From assembly GCF_041296385.1 (NCBI RefSeq), contig NC_091019.1:8145264-8209263 (forward strand): a stretch of 64,000 bases of DNA, in the 5' to 3' direction. The notes under the pieces are model-generated. The model worked only from the letters and a program-made list of their open reading frames with translations. It was not told the DNA's origin and searched no databases. Positions 9,074-20,888 of this stretch are shown piece by piece (position 1 is the stretch's first letter; every line of letters begins with the position of its first letter). A program made the translations under genes and the position numbers. The stretch is from Aphelocoma coerulescens. Its lineage: Eukaryota > Chordata > Aves > Passeriformes > Corvidae.

Positions 9074-9508
9074 AACATTCTTCGACTACAGGGAGAGTCC
9101 ATGGGGCTTTTCCCATGGGGTCTCTCAAACAGATGTAGGATGCAGCTCCCTTTTTATGCCAAGTTCCCGGCCCCAGCACCCTCTTCCTTTTCCCCACTGG
9201 CTGAGGTACTCAGGAGATACAGACTTCCCAAAGTGCCTACTCTATGCCCTCCTCTAATATGCACCCCCCTTTTGGTATTGAAAAGAAAGAAAAAGAAACT
9301 ATTCCTAATTCTGTTAAGTGTTTGTTGCCTTGTTGTAGGTTCAGGAATTTAACAGGGCCTTGATTAATCAACAGTCTCTGTTGGTTACCAACAGTTCTAG
9401 AGAACTAATAGTTTCTTCTGTTACTTCACTATCGATAAGTTCCTAGCCTTGTCTACAGGCAGATTCACATGGTCTGTTTGTAAAGACTCATTCGTCTCAT
9501 TCCTTTTA
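9074..9508 (-). repeat. 3' LTR, truncated (unit 2)
   Basis: Copy of the 12-446 LTR. The join to the preceding fold-back segment at 9063-9073 is visible in full here. Confidence 0.75.
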
Positions 9509-9541
9509 ATCCCTCCTCTTTTTATTTTGCCTCTTTTTTCT

Positions 9542-11192
9542 TTACAAACCTTAATTACCATTGATTTAATTTTTTCTTCTTGAGTCTTCTTGGATTTTGC
9601 TATTATTTGCAGTGACATCCTCATCTATCCTTTTGTAGACATTTCTGGATCAGGTAGGCATGGCTGCTACCGGCATCCCCTTGACCACCTGCTGAAAGAG
9701 CTGCACTCAGCAAGGTGTCACACATGATAAAAAGATTAGAGTTGCTATAGCATGTAAGAGGAGAAATCATATTCATTTAGCCCATAGCTGGCCAGTTAAC
9801 CATGAAAACATATCCCATTCCCATCCTTTCCACATTTGGACAGGTCCATGAGCTGACGTTATTTCCTTTGTTATTTTTTTGACCACTTTTCCGCTGTCAT
9901 CTGCTTGCAAACAGCAGCTCGAGTCATTTAATTTCCCACAAACTCCTCCTTCTTCTGCTAACAGATAATCTAGTACCATCCAATGTTGAAATACCGCTTT
10001 CCTCGTTTAAGTGGGTTGGTCAGCAAGAAAGTCAAGAGCTGTGGCTGTTTGGTTGGTTATTATTTCCGAGACAGCTTGTAACCTAATTATCCCATTCAAA
10101 TGATAAATGGGTTCCCAGGCATCTGGGATTAATTCCTTAGGATTCCAAGTGGCTGGTCCATCCTGTTGTGGAACTGGTTCTGGTGGCCATTCATCTTTTC
10201 CCCATTTTGGGGTGCTCCCTCCAGCCAGGGCTGCATCAGTTGACTGCTTTTCTCTAATTAAATCATCACAGATTTTGATTCCTAAGCGATTTCCCTGAAC
10301 TTGTGGCAACAAAAAGAACAACGGGCTAATATACCCCATACCCATACCATATCCCTGACCAGTTTGGAGGTAACCTGAGCTAAGCATGTTGGCCACAAAT
10401 GCAATAATGTCCTTTCAAAGCCTGTGTTCCATTATCAAAGGGGCCTTTCTACCTTTTGTCATCAATTGGTGGGTCAAAATACAGCGGGATTCCTGGGCCT
10501 AACGGTCCTCCAATAGTTGCTCCACCATAAGGGTCACAGTATTTGCGTTTCCAAGCTCCCAAATGGGGTTCCCATCTACATTTACGTCTGCAAGCTGTTT
10601 GGTTGGATTTGGAGCAGAACTCACTAAGAGGGTTTGAGTTCCAATCTGGTGTTGCCATTCCCACTGATAATCATGAGCAACATGTGTTCTACTTGTGGAA
10701 TTTTCGTGGGGACATCTTAAAAATAGGTGGTCAAAAAAACCCCTTGTCCCTCCCCATTGCTTTACAGGCTTCCAAATATTTTTGGTAAGTGTGTTAAGAA
10801 CACTTTACCCAGCTACCATTAGTGAGCTTAACAGGTATTTGATTGCATTTGTCTTGATATTTGGAACAATTGTAAGGAGGGCAACTGGGGGTCCAAGCCC
10901 AATTGTTTAAACCCAGAGGGGAAGTAAATTCATACATGTCTTTTCCTACATAGACCCCCTCTGTCCTATTTAGGCAATAAGTGCCTGTTGGAGAAGAATG
11001 AAGTGGCCGTGAACTTCCTTCTTTGGCCCCAAATCCCGTCCTAGTATGGACCCCACCATTTAGGTTCAGCTGGGCTAGCCAACCATGGCCACTCTTCAGA
11101 TCCTCCTGGCCCTCCACAGAGCCAGCAATTGCTAAGGTTAAAAACTTTTGCTACTTCTTCTCCTAAGGCTGCAAATTGATTCTCTCACACCT
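9542..11192 (-). pseudogene. env: env relic (unit 2)
   Basis: Same broken fragments as in unit 1, at 11117-10794, 10664-10449, 10396-10007, 9979-9773 and 9624-9421, with the same frame breaks. This shows that env decayed before the array was amplified. Confidence 0.85.
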
Positions 11193-11363
11193 GGCCTAAA
11201 CTCAGCTGACCATATAAAAGTAGAATTATTAATGAAAATATTTTAATTGTGTGATCTAGTTAGCTAGTCTAATTTTCATGTTGTCTTCTGCACCACCTGT
11301 GGCAAATGAAGACACATAAAACCACTTAACCTAAAACAATGGCCGCAAGTATTAGCCCCCCAG

Positions 11364-11827
11364 TGAGGAGACAGAGGCATCCTACAACATTCTTCAACTA
11401 CAGGGAGAGGCCATGGGGCTTTTCCTGTGCAGTCTCTCTCAAATGATTGTGGGACACTACTCCCATTTTATGCTAAGTTCCCAGCCATAGCACCCTCTTC
11501 CTTTTCCCCTTTGGCTGAGGTACTCAGGAGGTAAAGACTTCCTGAATTGCCTACTCTATGCCCCCATGTAATATGCACCCCCCTTTTGGTATAGAAAAGG
11601 AGGAAGAAGAAACTATTCCTAATTCTATTAAGCCTTTGTTGCCTTGCTCTAGGTTCAGGAATTTAACAGGGCCTTGGCTGAGCAACAGTCTCTGTTGATT
11701 AGTAACAGTTTCTAAAACTAATACTTTCTTCTATTACTTCCCTATCTGTTACTGCTCTATGCTAGCCTTGTCTAAGAGTGGATTCACACAGTCTGTTTGT
11801 AAAGACACATCCATCTTACTCCTTTCA
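11364..11827 (-). repeat. 5' LTR (unit 2)
   Basis: Copy of 2302-2765 with the same TG...CA bounds on the minus strand. Confidence 0.7.
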
Positions 11828-14760
11828 CTCCCACACCTTCTTGGAGGTGGGACGGCTCCCCCCGGCACAGCACCTGGAAAAAAACCCCCGTATATGCACA
11901 CACACACCTGCACTTACCCTGCACTCTGCTGCACACCCCCCCCCCCCCCCCCCACTAACCCCCGCCTCCATATCCCTACCATGCCACTCTCAGCTGCCCT
12001 GCCCCCACCGTCCCAGCGGGCTGGCAGCACCCACTCCTCACATGCTTCCCCATGCCTTGCATTTCCTTCCTGCCCCCTCTGTAGCCTTCCCTCTACCTGC
12101 CTTTTCTCCATTGCCTTGCATTGACTTGCTCACCCATCCCCCACCTGACTTCCTTTCACAGTCATCTAGGTCTGGCCTTACCTTTTCTTTTCCTTCTAGG
12201 ACCCTCATTGCCTTGCCTCACCTCGCCAAGCCACCACTTGCCTTGCCTTGCCCTTGAACCCCTTGCCTTCCATTACCTTGCTCACCCCTCCCCCACCTGG
12301 AATTCAAGACCCCTTTTCAATGACATTTCTGGGCCTTGCCCTGCCCTTTCTGCTCCTCCTAGGAATCTCAAGGCTCTCAAGTATCTCCGGTGTTTCAGGA
12401 TCACATGAGAGGAAGACCAGGCAAGGACACATGTTGCCACACTCATCTATACGGGCAGCCTTTGTCTGGGACCAATCTTTGCATGTCTTGAATCTTGGAA
12501 GGGCAATTCACATTTTGCCCTTGAGCTCCGGGACCAGAAGGAGAGTTCTTTTGCATACAAAGGAAAGCAGGTAGCTCAAGTCTCTTAGGTGCAGATTAGA
12601 GATGACTCACACAGGATCAAGGCCACACAGAGCAGTTGGGCCTAGCCACTTTTGTGTACCAGAAGTCCTTGAATGTACTTCTCACCTGCCTTGCCTCGCC
12701 TTGCCTTGGCAACGCAACAGTTTCCTTGCCTTGCCCTGCTAGCCCTCCGTAGCCTTGCATTCCCTTGCATGCCCATGCCACACCCTTGACCTGCCTACTG
12801 CTTTCCTCCAGGGCCTTGGCTTGCCGAGCCCTTCTTGTTTCTGCCTGGCCTACCCATCAGTGGACTTTCCTTCCTCCTAGAGGCAAGCCTTGCCTCTAAC
12901 TTCTGGGCCTTCTCTTGCCTACCACTCCATTTATTTCCCCCTCACTGCTCTGGCCTTGCCTACCTCTTGCTTGACTTGCCTGCAATTGCCTGCACTTGGT
13001 TTGCAGTGCCTTGCCTGCATGGAAGGCAAGGTAAAGAGTGGTAGGCAGGGCAAAGCCAGCAAGTTGTAGGTAGTGCGAGACGTAGGCAAAGGAAGCAAAG
13101 CAAGGGTAGCTTAGGAAAAACTAGGCAAGGCACTGAAGGCAAGGCAAGGCCAAGGGACTTGCAGTGCCTTTCCTTGGGAAGGTAAGGACATAGAGCCAGT
13201 GTTGGTGGAGCACATGTTAAGGTACCATGGGGAGGAATAGCCCAGTGAGATATTTCTCTCCTGGCCCCTTCTGTGTAGGGGCAATTGTTGGACATATTCA
13301 ATACTAGAGGTGTATCAGTCCCTGGATATGTTGTATTTTGGAGGAGGGGATGCTGTTTCTTTGGAGATAGGCTTGTACTTGCTCTCTTTGGCAAGGAAAG
13401 CAGGTTTGGATGCGCTCATGAGGTGCTCTTAGGGATTTTAAAGGCTTTTCCCAACAGACAGTTCTCTGGGTTAGAGCTGTTGAGCTTTCAGCAGGAATGC
13501 AAAGGCCAAGCTTGTGACCCTTTTTTCCTGGTGCCTTTAGTGTGTGAGCAGTCCCTGGTGCTGTTGTCTTTGGATCCTGACTCTGGGAGAGGGAAGGCTT
13601 AGGATGGTACCTAGAGCTGAGAAGGAAAGTGCTGAGGGCAGCGTGTGCGCTGCTAGTTTGAGGGGTGCAGTTGAAGTTGTAGGCAGCAAGAGCTTTCTCA
13701 GCTGGCACTGTTGTGAGCTCTGTTTTTGCCAGATGGTTTCAAGTTGGTAGGTGGACTCTGCCAGAGAGAAAAGATTTGTTTGGGCAAAGAGGTTTGTCTG
13801 GCTCTTGGAGTGTGGTGCAAAAAAGAGTCTGCTCTTGGAAGGGGAAGATTCAGGAAAACTTTTTGTTCTGACACCGTTGATTTGAGTGCAGGGACGTTTC
13901 TAACTTGCCTCTGCCCTTGGGGTGGTTTTGAGCAGCGAAAGCTGCGTTTCCTTCTTTGGCAAGTCGTCAGTGCCATCGTGTGGTTGTTGCGATGAGTGCT
14001 GACAGTGCCCAGGAAAAAGCCAAGTGCTTCATTGGCACGGCCCCAGTCGTGTGGGAGCAGTTGGTGGAAGAACTCCGCTGTGCAGTCTGCCTCTTGGAGA
14101 CGTAAAAGAATGTGTTCCTATGCATAGCGGGGAAGCAAGAGGAATCTTTTCATTGTTGGCTGTGCAGTTTCTAAGCGGCAAAAGTAAAGGCAGTTCCAGC
14201 ATGGCCTCTTTCTTTCAGAACCTTTTCTGTGCCATCATGAAAATGCTCAACATGTAACTCGCACCCATTGAACTGCATCAAAGGTCCTGGAGCTATGCAC
14301 TTTCCTTCAAGCTCTATGTACCATCTCTCCACCTCTCGCGGATCCCAAACCCCTTCCAAACATCCAGCAGCTGCTTCTGCACGCAGGGAACAAATGCTAG
14401 AACAAGGCGTTGGCCTTCATAGTCCCTCTAAAATCTGTAAACTAAGCAAAACATACCAGTGACCAGCATTTTCCTTCGCAAATATATATATAGAGCATCA
14501 TCACATTCTGTCAAAGTGGGTAAGTTCACCCTTGCAGTGCAGCTTTTCCAGCCGCAGTTCGGACTGAGAGATGTGCCAGGAGAGAAAGCATTTGTTGACT
14601 TTCCTTCTTCTCTGGAACACTTGATACTCGCAGTGCAATCACTTCCACACAACTTCGGTGTGCCCAGGTTCAAGCAGCTAGAGCTCACAGAGATGGGAAA
14701 GTCAGGGCAGAAGACGTTTCAAAAAAACGTTACAGCAGCATTAAAACTGTGCACAGCAGT
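11828..14760. repeat. C-rich, CCTTG tract and spacer (unit 2)
   Basis: Corresponds to 2766-5699. The CCTTG-rich part is 12201-13171 and the unrecognised spacer is 13172-14760. Differences seen are C for G at 13213. Confidence 0.8.
11936..11953. repeat. C run, 18 C
   Basis: One C shorter than in unit 1, which is the whole length difference between units 1 and 2. Confidence 0.95.
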
Positions 14761-17700
14761 CTGCAGCACTCTAGCTTACTTCTCTGACAGACATGCCATC
14801 CCATTGTGGGCTCTCACAGCTCGGTTGCAAGCTATCTTGGTTGCAAGCTACTCTCCTGAAGAAAAGAACTATAAGAAAAAGCCAATGCTGGGCTGCGCCT
14901 TCCCCTTGCTTCACGTAAAGCCACCCCATGCTGCACTCTGCACTTCCCTTCTCCGCCCCATTGACCACTGTGTTTTCTGAATCTCGAAGCCTAAAGTTCA
15001 GCGATATTGTTTCAGCGGAGGGCTGGAAGAGGAATAGGTAGCAGCACAGCTAAAAGTAGCTGTCGCTGAGCTTTCTCCTTCCCAAAGCTAATGTGAATAC
15101 GGCAGGTAGGCGAGTGGCAGCTACCCTCCTCTCTCAGCTTATATGCTGCATGCACGAGCCCGGTGCTCTGCGCCGTCGTTCACCCTCTTAAGTACCCTTG
15201 TCGCGCTTTCATTCTGCCAGAGTCGAACAGTCGTCTACTTCTCGCACAGAGAGCACAGTGCCGGCAGCGCAACCCTCCAGGCGGCTGCTTCTGCCGAAAG
15301 ACGCCTGGGCTATGCACTTTCCCTCTCAGTGCTAGGTAGATCTACATTCTGTCTGTGTTGTGCTCTGAATCTTAACGAAAACATTCTCAGCTAAGTCTCG
15401 CACACAGAAGAGTTTTAGGTCAACGAGCTTGCCCAAAGATTGCCCCCGTCCCTATACAAACTTATATTTACACCCCATTCCAGTGGTAATCCTCTTTCCT
15501 TTACAGCCTGCACAGCGCTGTCAGATCGCGGTGCTCTCCGCACCTGCCTTCTCACTCCCAAGTACCAGCGCGAACCTTACAGCCTTGCAGGCAGCGAAGA
15601 CACCGGTAGGCATCTCGCACAGAAGAACGGGCCAGGACGCAAAGATGGTCTTCCTTTCTCCTCGTTGTCGCCCACATTGTGGTGATGTGTTGAAAGTCTT
15701 GGCCAGCGAAAGGCTAATCCAGCAAGTGCTTCTCTCTTGACGCATTTTGCTGAGCGAGAGCTACACGGATAGTTTAGAATCTGTGAAACAGCAAGACAAT
15801 GATTGCACGTCGAGCTGAGCAAAAGCCGTGCACGGCACACCGTGGCTGCGTGCAGTGTTCATGCGGAAGAGCGGCAAAGCTCCAAGCCCTCGCTGGGCTT
15901 CCGTTCTGCCCGGAGCACAGGCGGCGAAGAACGAAGCAGCTGGGCACCGGCTTCATGTAGCCAGTGGAGCGAATTGCAAATGTCCAGCCGAGAGCTGCTT
16001 CACAAGCAGATTCAGCTGAGAACGCTCTGGCTGCTTCAGAAAGGAAGGCGCAGCCCTTGCACTCCAGCACACAACCGGGCCAGAAACAGGTCCTTCAACC
16101 TTCAGTGCTGCCGACTCCATGCAGCTTGAGCACACCCAGAAGGACGCGTCCAGAAAGAAGGCGTTCTTCGAGTACCCCCCTCCTCCAAGGAGCCTCGAAA
16201 CTGAGCACAACACGCTGCGGCTCGGCAGCTTCCTTCTCAGCGAGACGTACCGTCACATTTATGCACTCTCGCAGCTCCGTTGCCCACTTGCAGCAGCTGC
16301 TGCTACCGAAGCAAAAGGCTCCAGAAGTAAAAGCCACTGCTGGGCTGCACGTTCCCTCTGCCTCACGTAAAGCAGCAGAAACTGGCCGCTGCACTCTGTC
16401 CTTCCATTCTCTGCCGCACCTGCCACTGTCATCTCTGCGTCTCCAAGCATAAACCTGGGCACAAATGCTTTCCGGGGAAAGCTGGAAGAGAAATAGGTAG
16501 CAGCACAAGTAGCTGCAAGTGGAACTTCCTGGTTTCAACTGCTAACGTGAGTCCGCAAAGAAGCGAGTGACGGCCACGCTTCCCCTTGCAGCCTGTGCGA
16601 TGCGCACAGCAGCTCGGGGCTCTGCCTTCATTCCTACGCTCTCCGTACCACGGTCGCGCTTTCATTCTGCCGGAGTCGAAGCGTCGCCTACTTCTCGCAC
16701 AAGAGCATTGTGCCCGCAGCGAAATGCTCCAGCCGACTGCTTCTGCCGGAACACGCCCTGGCCTATGCACTTTCCCTCGCAGCGACATACACCAGCACAC
16801 TGGGTCTTTCTTGTCGTCCAAATGTAAAGGGAAAGGTTCTCCGCTCCGTCTGGCACAGAGAACAGTTTTAGGTCGACAAGCTCACCCAGAGCTCACCCTC
16901 GACGCGTGGAAACCCGCATTTGCACCCCATTCCAGCGGCAGCCCGTCCTTCCTTTACAGCCTGCACAGCGCCGTCAGATCGCGGTGCTCTCCGCACCTGC
17001 CTTCTCACTTCCAAGTACCAGCGCGAACCTTACAGCCTTGCAGGCAGCGAAGACGCGGCGAGGCGTCTCGCACAGAAGAACGGGCCAGGACGCAAAGATG
17101 GTCTTCCTTTCTCCTCCTCCTCCTCCTCCTTGCCCGAGTGGTGGTGCTGTGCTGAAAGTCTTGGCCGGCGAAAGGCTTATGCAGCAAGTGCTTCTCTCCT
17201 GACGCATTTCGCTGAGCGAGAGAGCTGCACGGACACTTTCGACTCTGGGAAACAGCAAGACAATGATTGCACGTCGAGCTGAGCAAAAGCCGTGCACGGC
17301 ACACCGTGGCTGCGTGCAGTGTTCACGCGGAAGAGCGGCAAAGCTCCAAGCCCTCGCTGGGCTTCCGTTCTGCCCGGAGCACAGGCGGCGAAGAACGAAG
17401 CAGCTGGGCACCGGCTTCATGTAGCCAGTGGAGCGAATTGCAAATGTCCAGCCGAGAGCTGCTTCACAAGCAGATTCAGCTGAGAACGCTCTGGCTGCTT
17501 CAGAAAGGAAGGCGCAGCCCTTGCACTCCAGCACACAACCGGGCCAGAAACAGGTCCTTCAACCTTCAGTGCTGCCGACTCCATGCAGCTTGAGCACACC
17601 CAGAAGGACGCGTCCAGAAAGAAGGCGTTCTTCGAGTACCCCCCTCCTCCAAGGAGCCTCGAAACTGAGCACAACACGCTGCGGCTCGGCAGCTTCCTTC

Positions 17701-17849
17701 TCAGCGAGACGTACCGTCACATTTATGCACTCTCGCAGCTCCGTTGCCCACTTGCAGCAGCTGCTGCTACCGAAGCAAAAGGCTCCAGAAGTAAAAGCCA
17801 CTGCTGGGCTGCACGTTCCCTCTGCCTCACGTAAAGCAGCAGAAACTGG
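14761..17849 (+). repeat. Satellite modules C-A-B (unit 2)
   Basis: C is 14761-15470, A is 15471-16922 and B is 16923-17849. C at 14855 replaces T. Confidence 0.85.
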
Positions 17850-18131
17850 CTACTTGTGCTGCTACCTATTTCTCTTCCAGCTTTCCCCGGAAAGCATTTG
17901 TGCCCAGGTTTATGCTTGGAGACGCAGAGATGACAGTGGCAGGTGCGGCAGAGAATGGAAGGACAGAGTGCAGCGGCCAGTTTCTGCTGCTTTACGTGAG
18001 GCAGAGGGAACGTGCAGCCCAGCAGTGGCTTTTACTTCTGGAGCCTTTTGCTTCGGTAGCAGCAGCTGCTGCAAGTGGGCAACGGAGCTGCGAGAGTGCA
18101 TAAATGTGACGGTACGTCTCGCTGAGAAGGA
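17850..18131 (-). repeat. Fold-back segment (unit 2)
   Basis: Reverse complement of 16231-16512. It also pairs with the end of module B, as in unit 1. Confidence 0.92.
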
Positions 18132-18134
18132 TAT

Positions 18135-18569
18135 AACATTCTTCGACTACAGGGAGAGTCCATGGGGCTTTTCCCATGGGGTCTCTCAAACAGATGTAGG
18201 ATGCAGCTCCCTTTTTATGCCAAGTTCCCGGCCCCAGCACCCTCTTCCTTTTCCCCACTGGCTGAGGTACTCAGGAGATACAGACTTCCCAAAGTGCCTA
18301 CTCTATGCCCTCCTCTAATATGCACCCCCCTTTTGGTATTGAAAAGAAAGAAAAAGAAACTATTCCTAATTCTGTTAAGTGTTTGTTGCCTTGTTGTAGG
18401 TTCAGGAATTTAACAGGGCCTTGATTAATCAACAGTCTCTGTTGGTTACCAACAGTTCTAGAGAACTAATAGTTTCTTCTGTTACTTCACTATCGATAAG
18501 TTCCTAGCCTTGTCTACAGGCAGATTCACATGGTCTGTTTGTAAAGACTCATTCGTCTCATTCCTTTTA
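18135..18569 (-). repeat. 3' LTR, truncated (unit 3)
   Basis: Copy of 12-446. Confidence 0.75.
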
Positions 18570-18602
18570 ATCCCTCCTCTTTTTATTTTGCCTCTTTTTT
18601 CT

Positions 18603-20253
18603 TTACAAACCTTAATTACCATTGATTTAATTTTTTCTTCTTGAGTCTTCTTGGATTTTGCTATTATTTGCAGTGACATCCTCATCTATCCTTTTGTAGA
18701 CATTTCTGGATCAGGTAGGCATGGCTGCTACCGGCATCCCCTTGACCACCTGCTGAAAGAGCTGCACTCAGCAAGGTGTCACACATGATAAAAAGATTAG
18801 AGTTGCTATAGCATGTAAGAGGAGAAATCATATTCATTTAGCCCATAGCTGGCCAGTTAACCATGAAAACATATCCCATTCCCATCCTTTCCACATTTGG
18901 ACAGGTCCATGAGCTGACGTTATTTCCTTTGTTATTTTTTTGACCACTTTTCCGCTGTCATCTGCTTGCAAACAGCAGCTCGAGTCATTTAATTTCCCAC
19001 AAACTCCTCCTTCTTCTGCTAACAGATAATCTAGTACCATCCAATGTTGAAATACCGCTTTCCTCGTTTAAGTGGGTTGGTCAGCAAGAAAGTCAAGAGC
19101 TGTGGCTGTTTGGTTGGTTATTATTTCCGAGACAGCTTGTAACCTAATTATCCCATTCAAATGATAAATGGGTTCCCAGGCATCTGGGATTAATTCCTTA
19201 GGATTCCAAGTGGCTGGTCCATCCTGTTGTGGAACTGGTTCTGGTGGCCATTCATCTTTTCCCCATTTTGGGGTGCTCCCTCCAGCCAGGGCTGCATCAG
19301 TTGACTGCTTTTCTCTAATTAAATCATCACAGATTTTGATTCCTAAGCGATTTCCCTGAACTTGTGGCAACAAAAAGAACAACGGGCTAATATACCCCAT
19401 ACCCATACCATATCCCTGACCAGTTTGGAGGTAACCTGAGCTAAGCATGTTGGCCACAAATGCAATAATGTCCTTTCAAAGCCTGTGTTCCATTATCAAA
19501 GGGGCCTTTCTACCTTTTGTCATCAATTGGTGGGTCAAAATACAGCGGGATTCCTGGGCCTAACGGTCCTCCAATAGTTGCTCCACCATAAGGGTCACAG
19601 TATTTGCGTTTCCAAGCTCCCAAATGGGGTTCCCATCTACATTTACGTCTGCAAGCTGTTTGGTTGGATTTGGAGCAGAACTCACTAAGAGGGTTTGAGT
19701 TCCAATCTGGTGTTGCCATTCCCACTGATAATCATGAGCAACATGTGTTCTACTTGTGGAATTTTCGTGGGGACATCTTAAAAATAGGTGGTCAAAAAAA
19801 CCCCTTGTCCCTCCCCATTGCTTTACAGGCTTCCAAATATTTTTGGTAAGTGTGTTAAGAACACTTTACCCAGCTACCATTAGTGAGCTTAACAGGTATT
19901 TGATTGCATTTGTCTTGATATTTGGAACAATTGTAAGGAGGGCAACTGGGGGTCCAAGCCCAATTGTTTAAACCCAGAGGGGAAGTAAATTCATACATGT
20001 CTTTTCCTACATAGACCCCCTCTGTCCTATTTAGGCAATAAGTGCCTGTTGGAGAAGAATGAAGTGGCCGTGAACTTCCTTCTTTGGCCCCAAATCCCGT
20101 CCTAGTATGGACCCCACCATTTAGGTTCAGCTGGGCTAGCCAACCATGGCCACTCTTCAGATCCTCCTGGCCCTCCACAGAGCCAGCAATTGCTAAGGTT
20201 AAAAACTTTTGCTACTTCTTCTCCTAAGGCTGCAAATTGATTCTCTCACACCT
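18603..20253 (-). pseudogene. env: env relic (unit 3)
   Basis: Fragments at 20178-19855, 19725-19510, 19457-19068, 19040-18834 and 18685-18482, with breaks identical to unit 1. Confidence 0.85.
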
Positions 20254-20424
20254 GGCCTAAACTCAGCTGACCATATAAAAGTAGAATTATTAATGAAAAT
20301 ATTTTAATTGTGTGATCTAGTTAGCTAGTCTAATTTTCATGTTGTCTTCTGCACCACCTGTGGCAAATGAAGACACATAAAACCACTTAACCTAAAACAA
20401 TGGCCGCAAGTATTAGCCCCCCAG

Positions 20425-20888
20425 TGAGGAGACAGAGGCATCCTACAACATTCTTCAACTACAGGGAGAGGCCATGGGGCTTTTCCTGTGCAGTCTCTCT
20501 CAAATGATTGTGGGACACTACTCCCATTTTATGCTAAGTTCCCAGCCATAGCACCCTCTTCCTTTTCCCCTTTGGCTGAGGTACTCAGGAGGTAAAGACT
20601 TCCTGAATTGCCTACTCTATGCCCCCATGTAATATGCACCCCCCTTTTGGTATAGAAAAGGAGGAAGAAGAAACTATTCCTAATTCTATTAAGCCTTTGT
20701 TGCCTTGCTCTAGGTTCAGGAATTTAACAGGGCCTTGGCTGAGCAACAGTCTCTGTTGATTAGTAACAGTTTCTAAAACTAATACTTTCTTCTATTACTT
20801 CCCTATCTGTTACTGCTCTATGCTAGCCTTGTCTAAGAGTGGATTCACACAGTCTGTTTGTAAAGACACATCCATCTTACTCCTTTCA
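20425..20888 (-). repeat. 5' LTR (unit 3)
   Basis: Copy of 2302-2765. Confidence 0.7.

Larger units (their letters stand above)
9063..18123 (+). repeat. Array unit 2 (9061 bp)
   Basis: Full copy with 18 C in the C run. It has a private G-to-C change at 13213 and shares C at 14855 (T in most units) with unit 3. Confidence 0.95.

Noticed and set aside
8367..9257. 296-codon open frame on the plus strand, repeated in every unit
   Set aside because: It runs through module B, the inverted segment and into the LTR, so it is a chimera of unrelated repeats. Module sequence is open in several overlapping frames on both strands, and nothing resembles a protein family.
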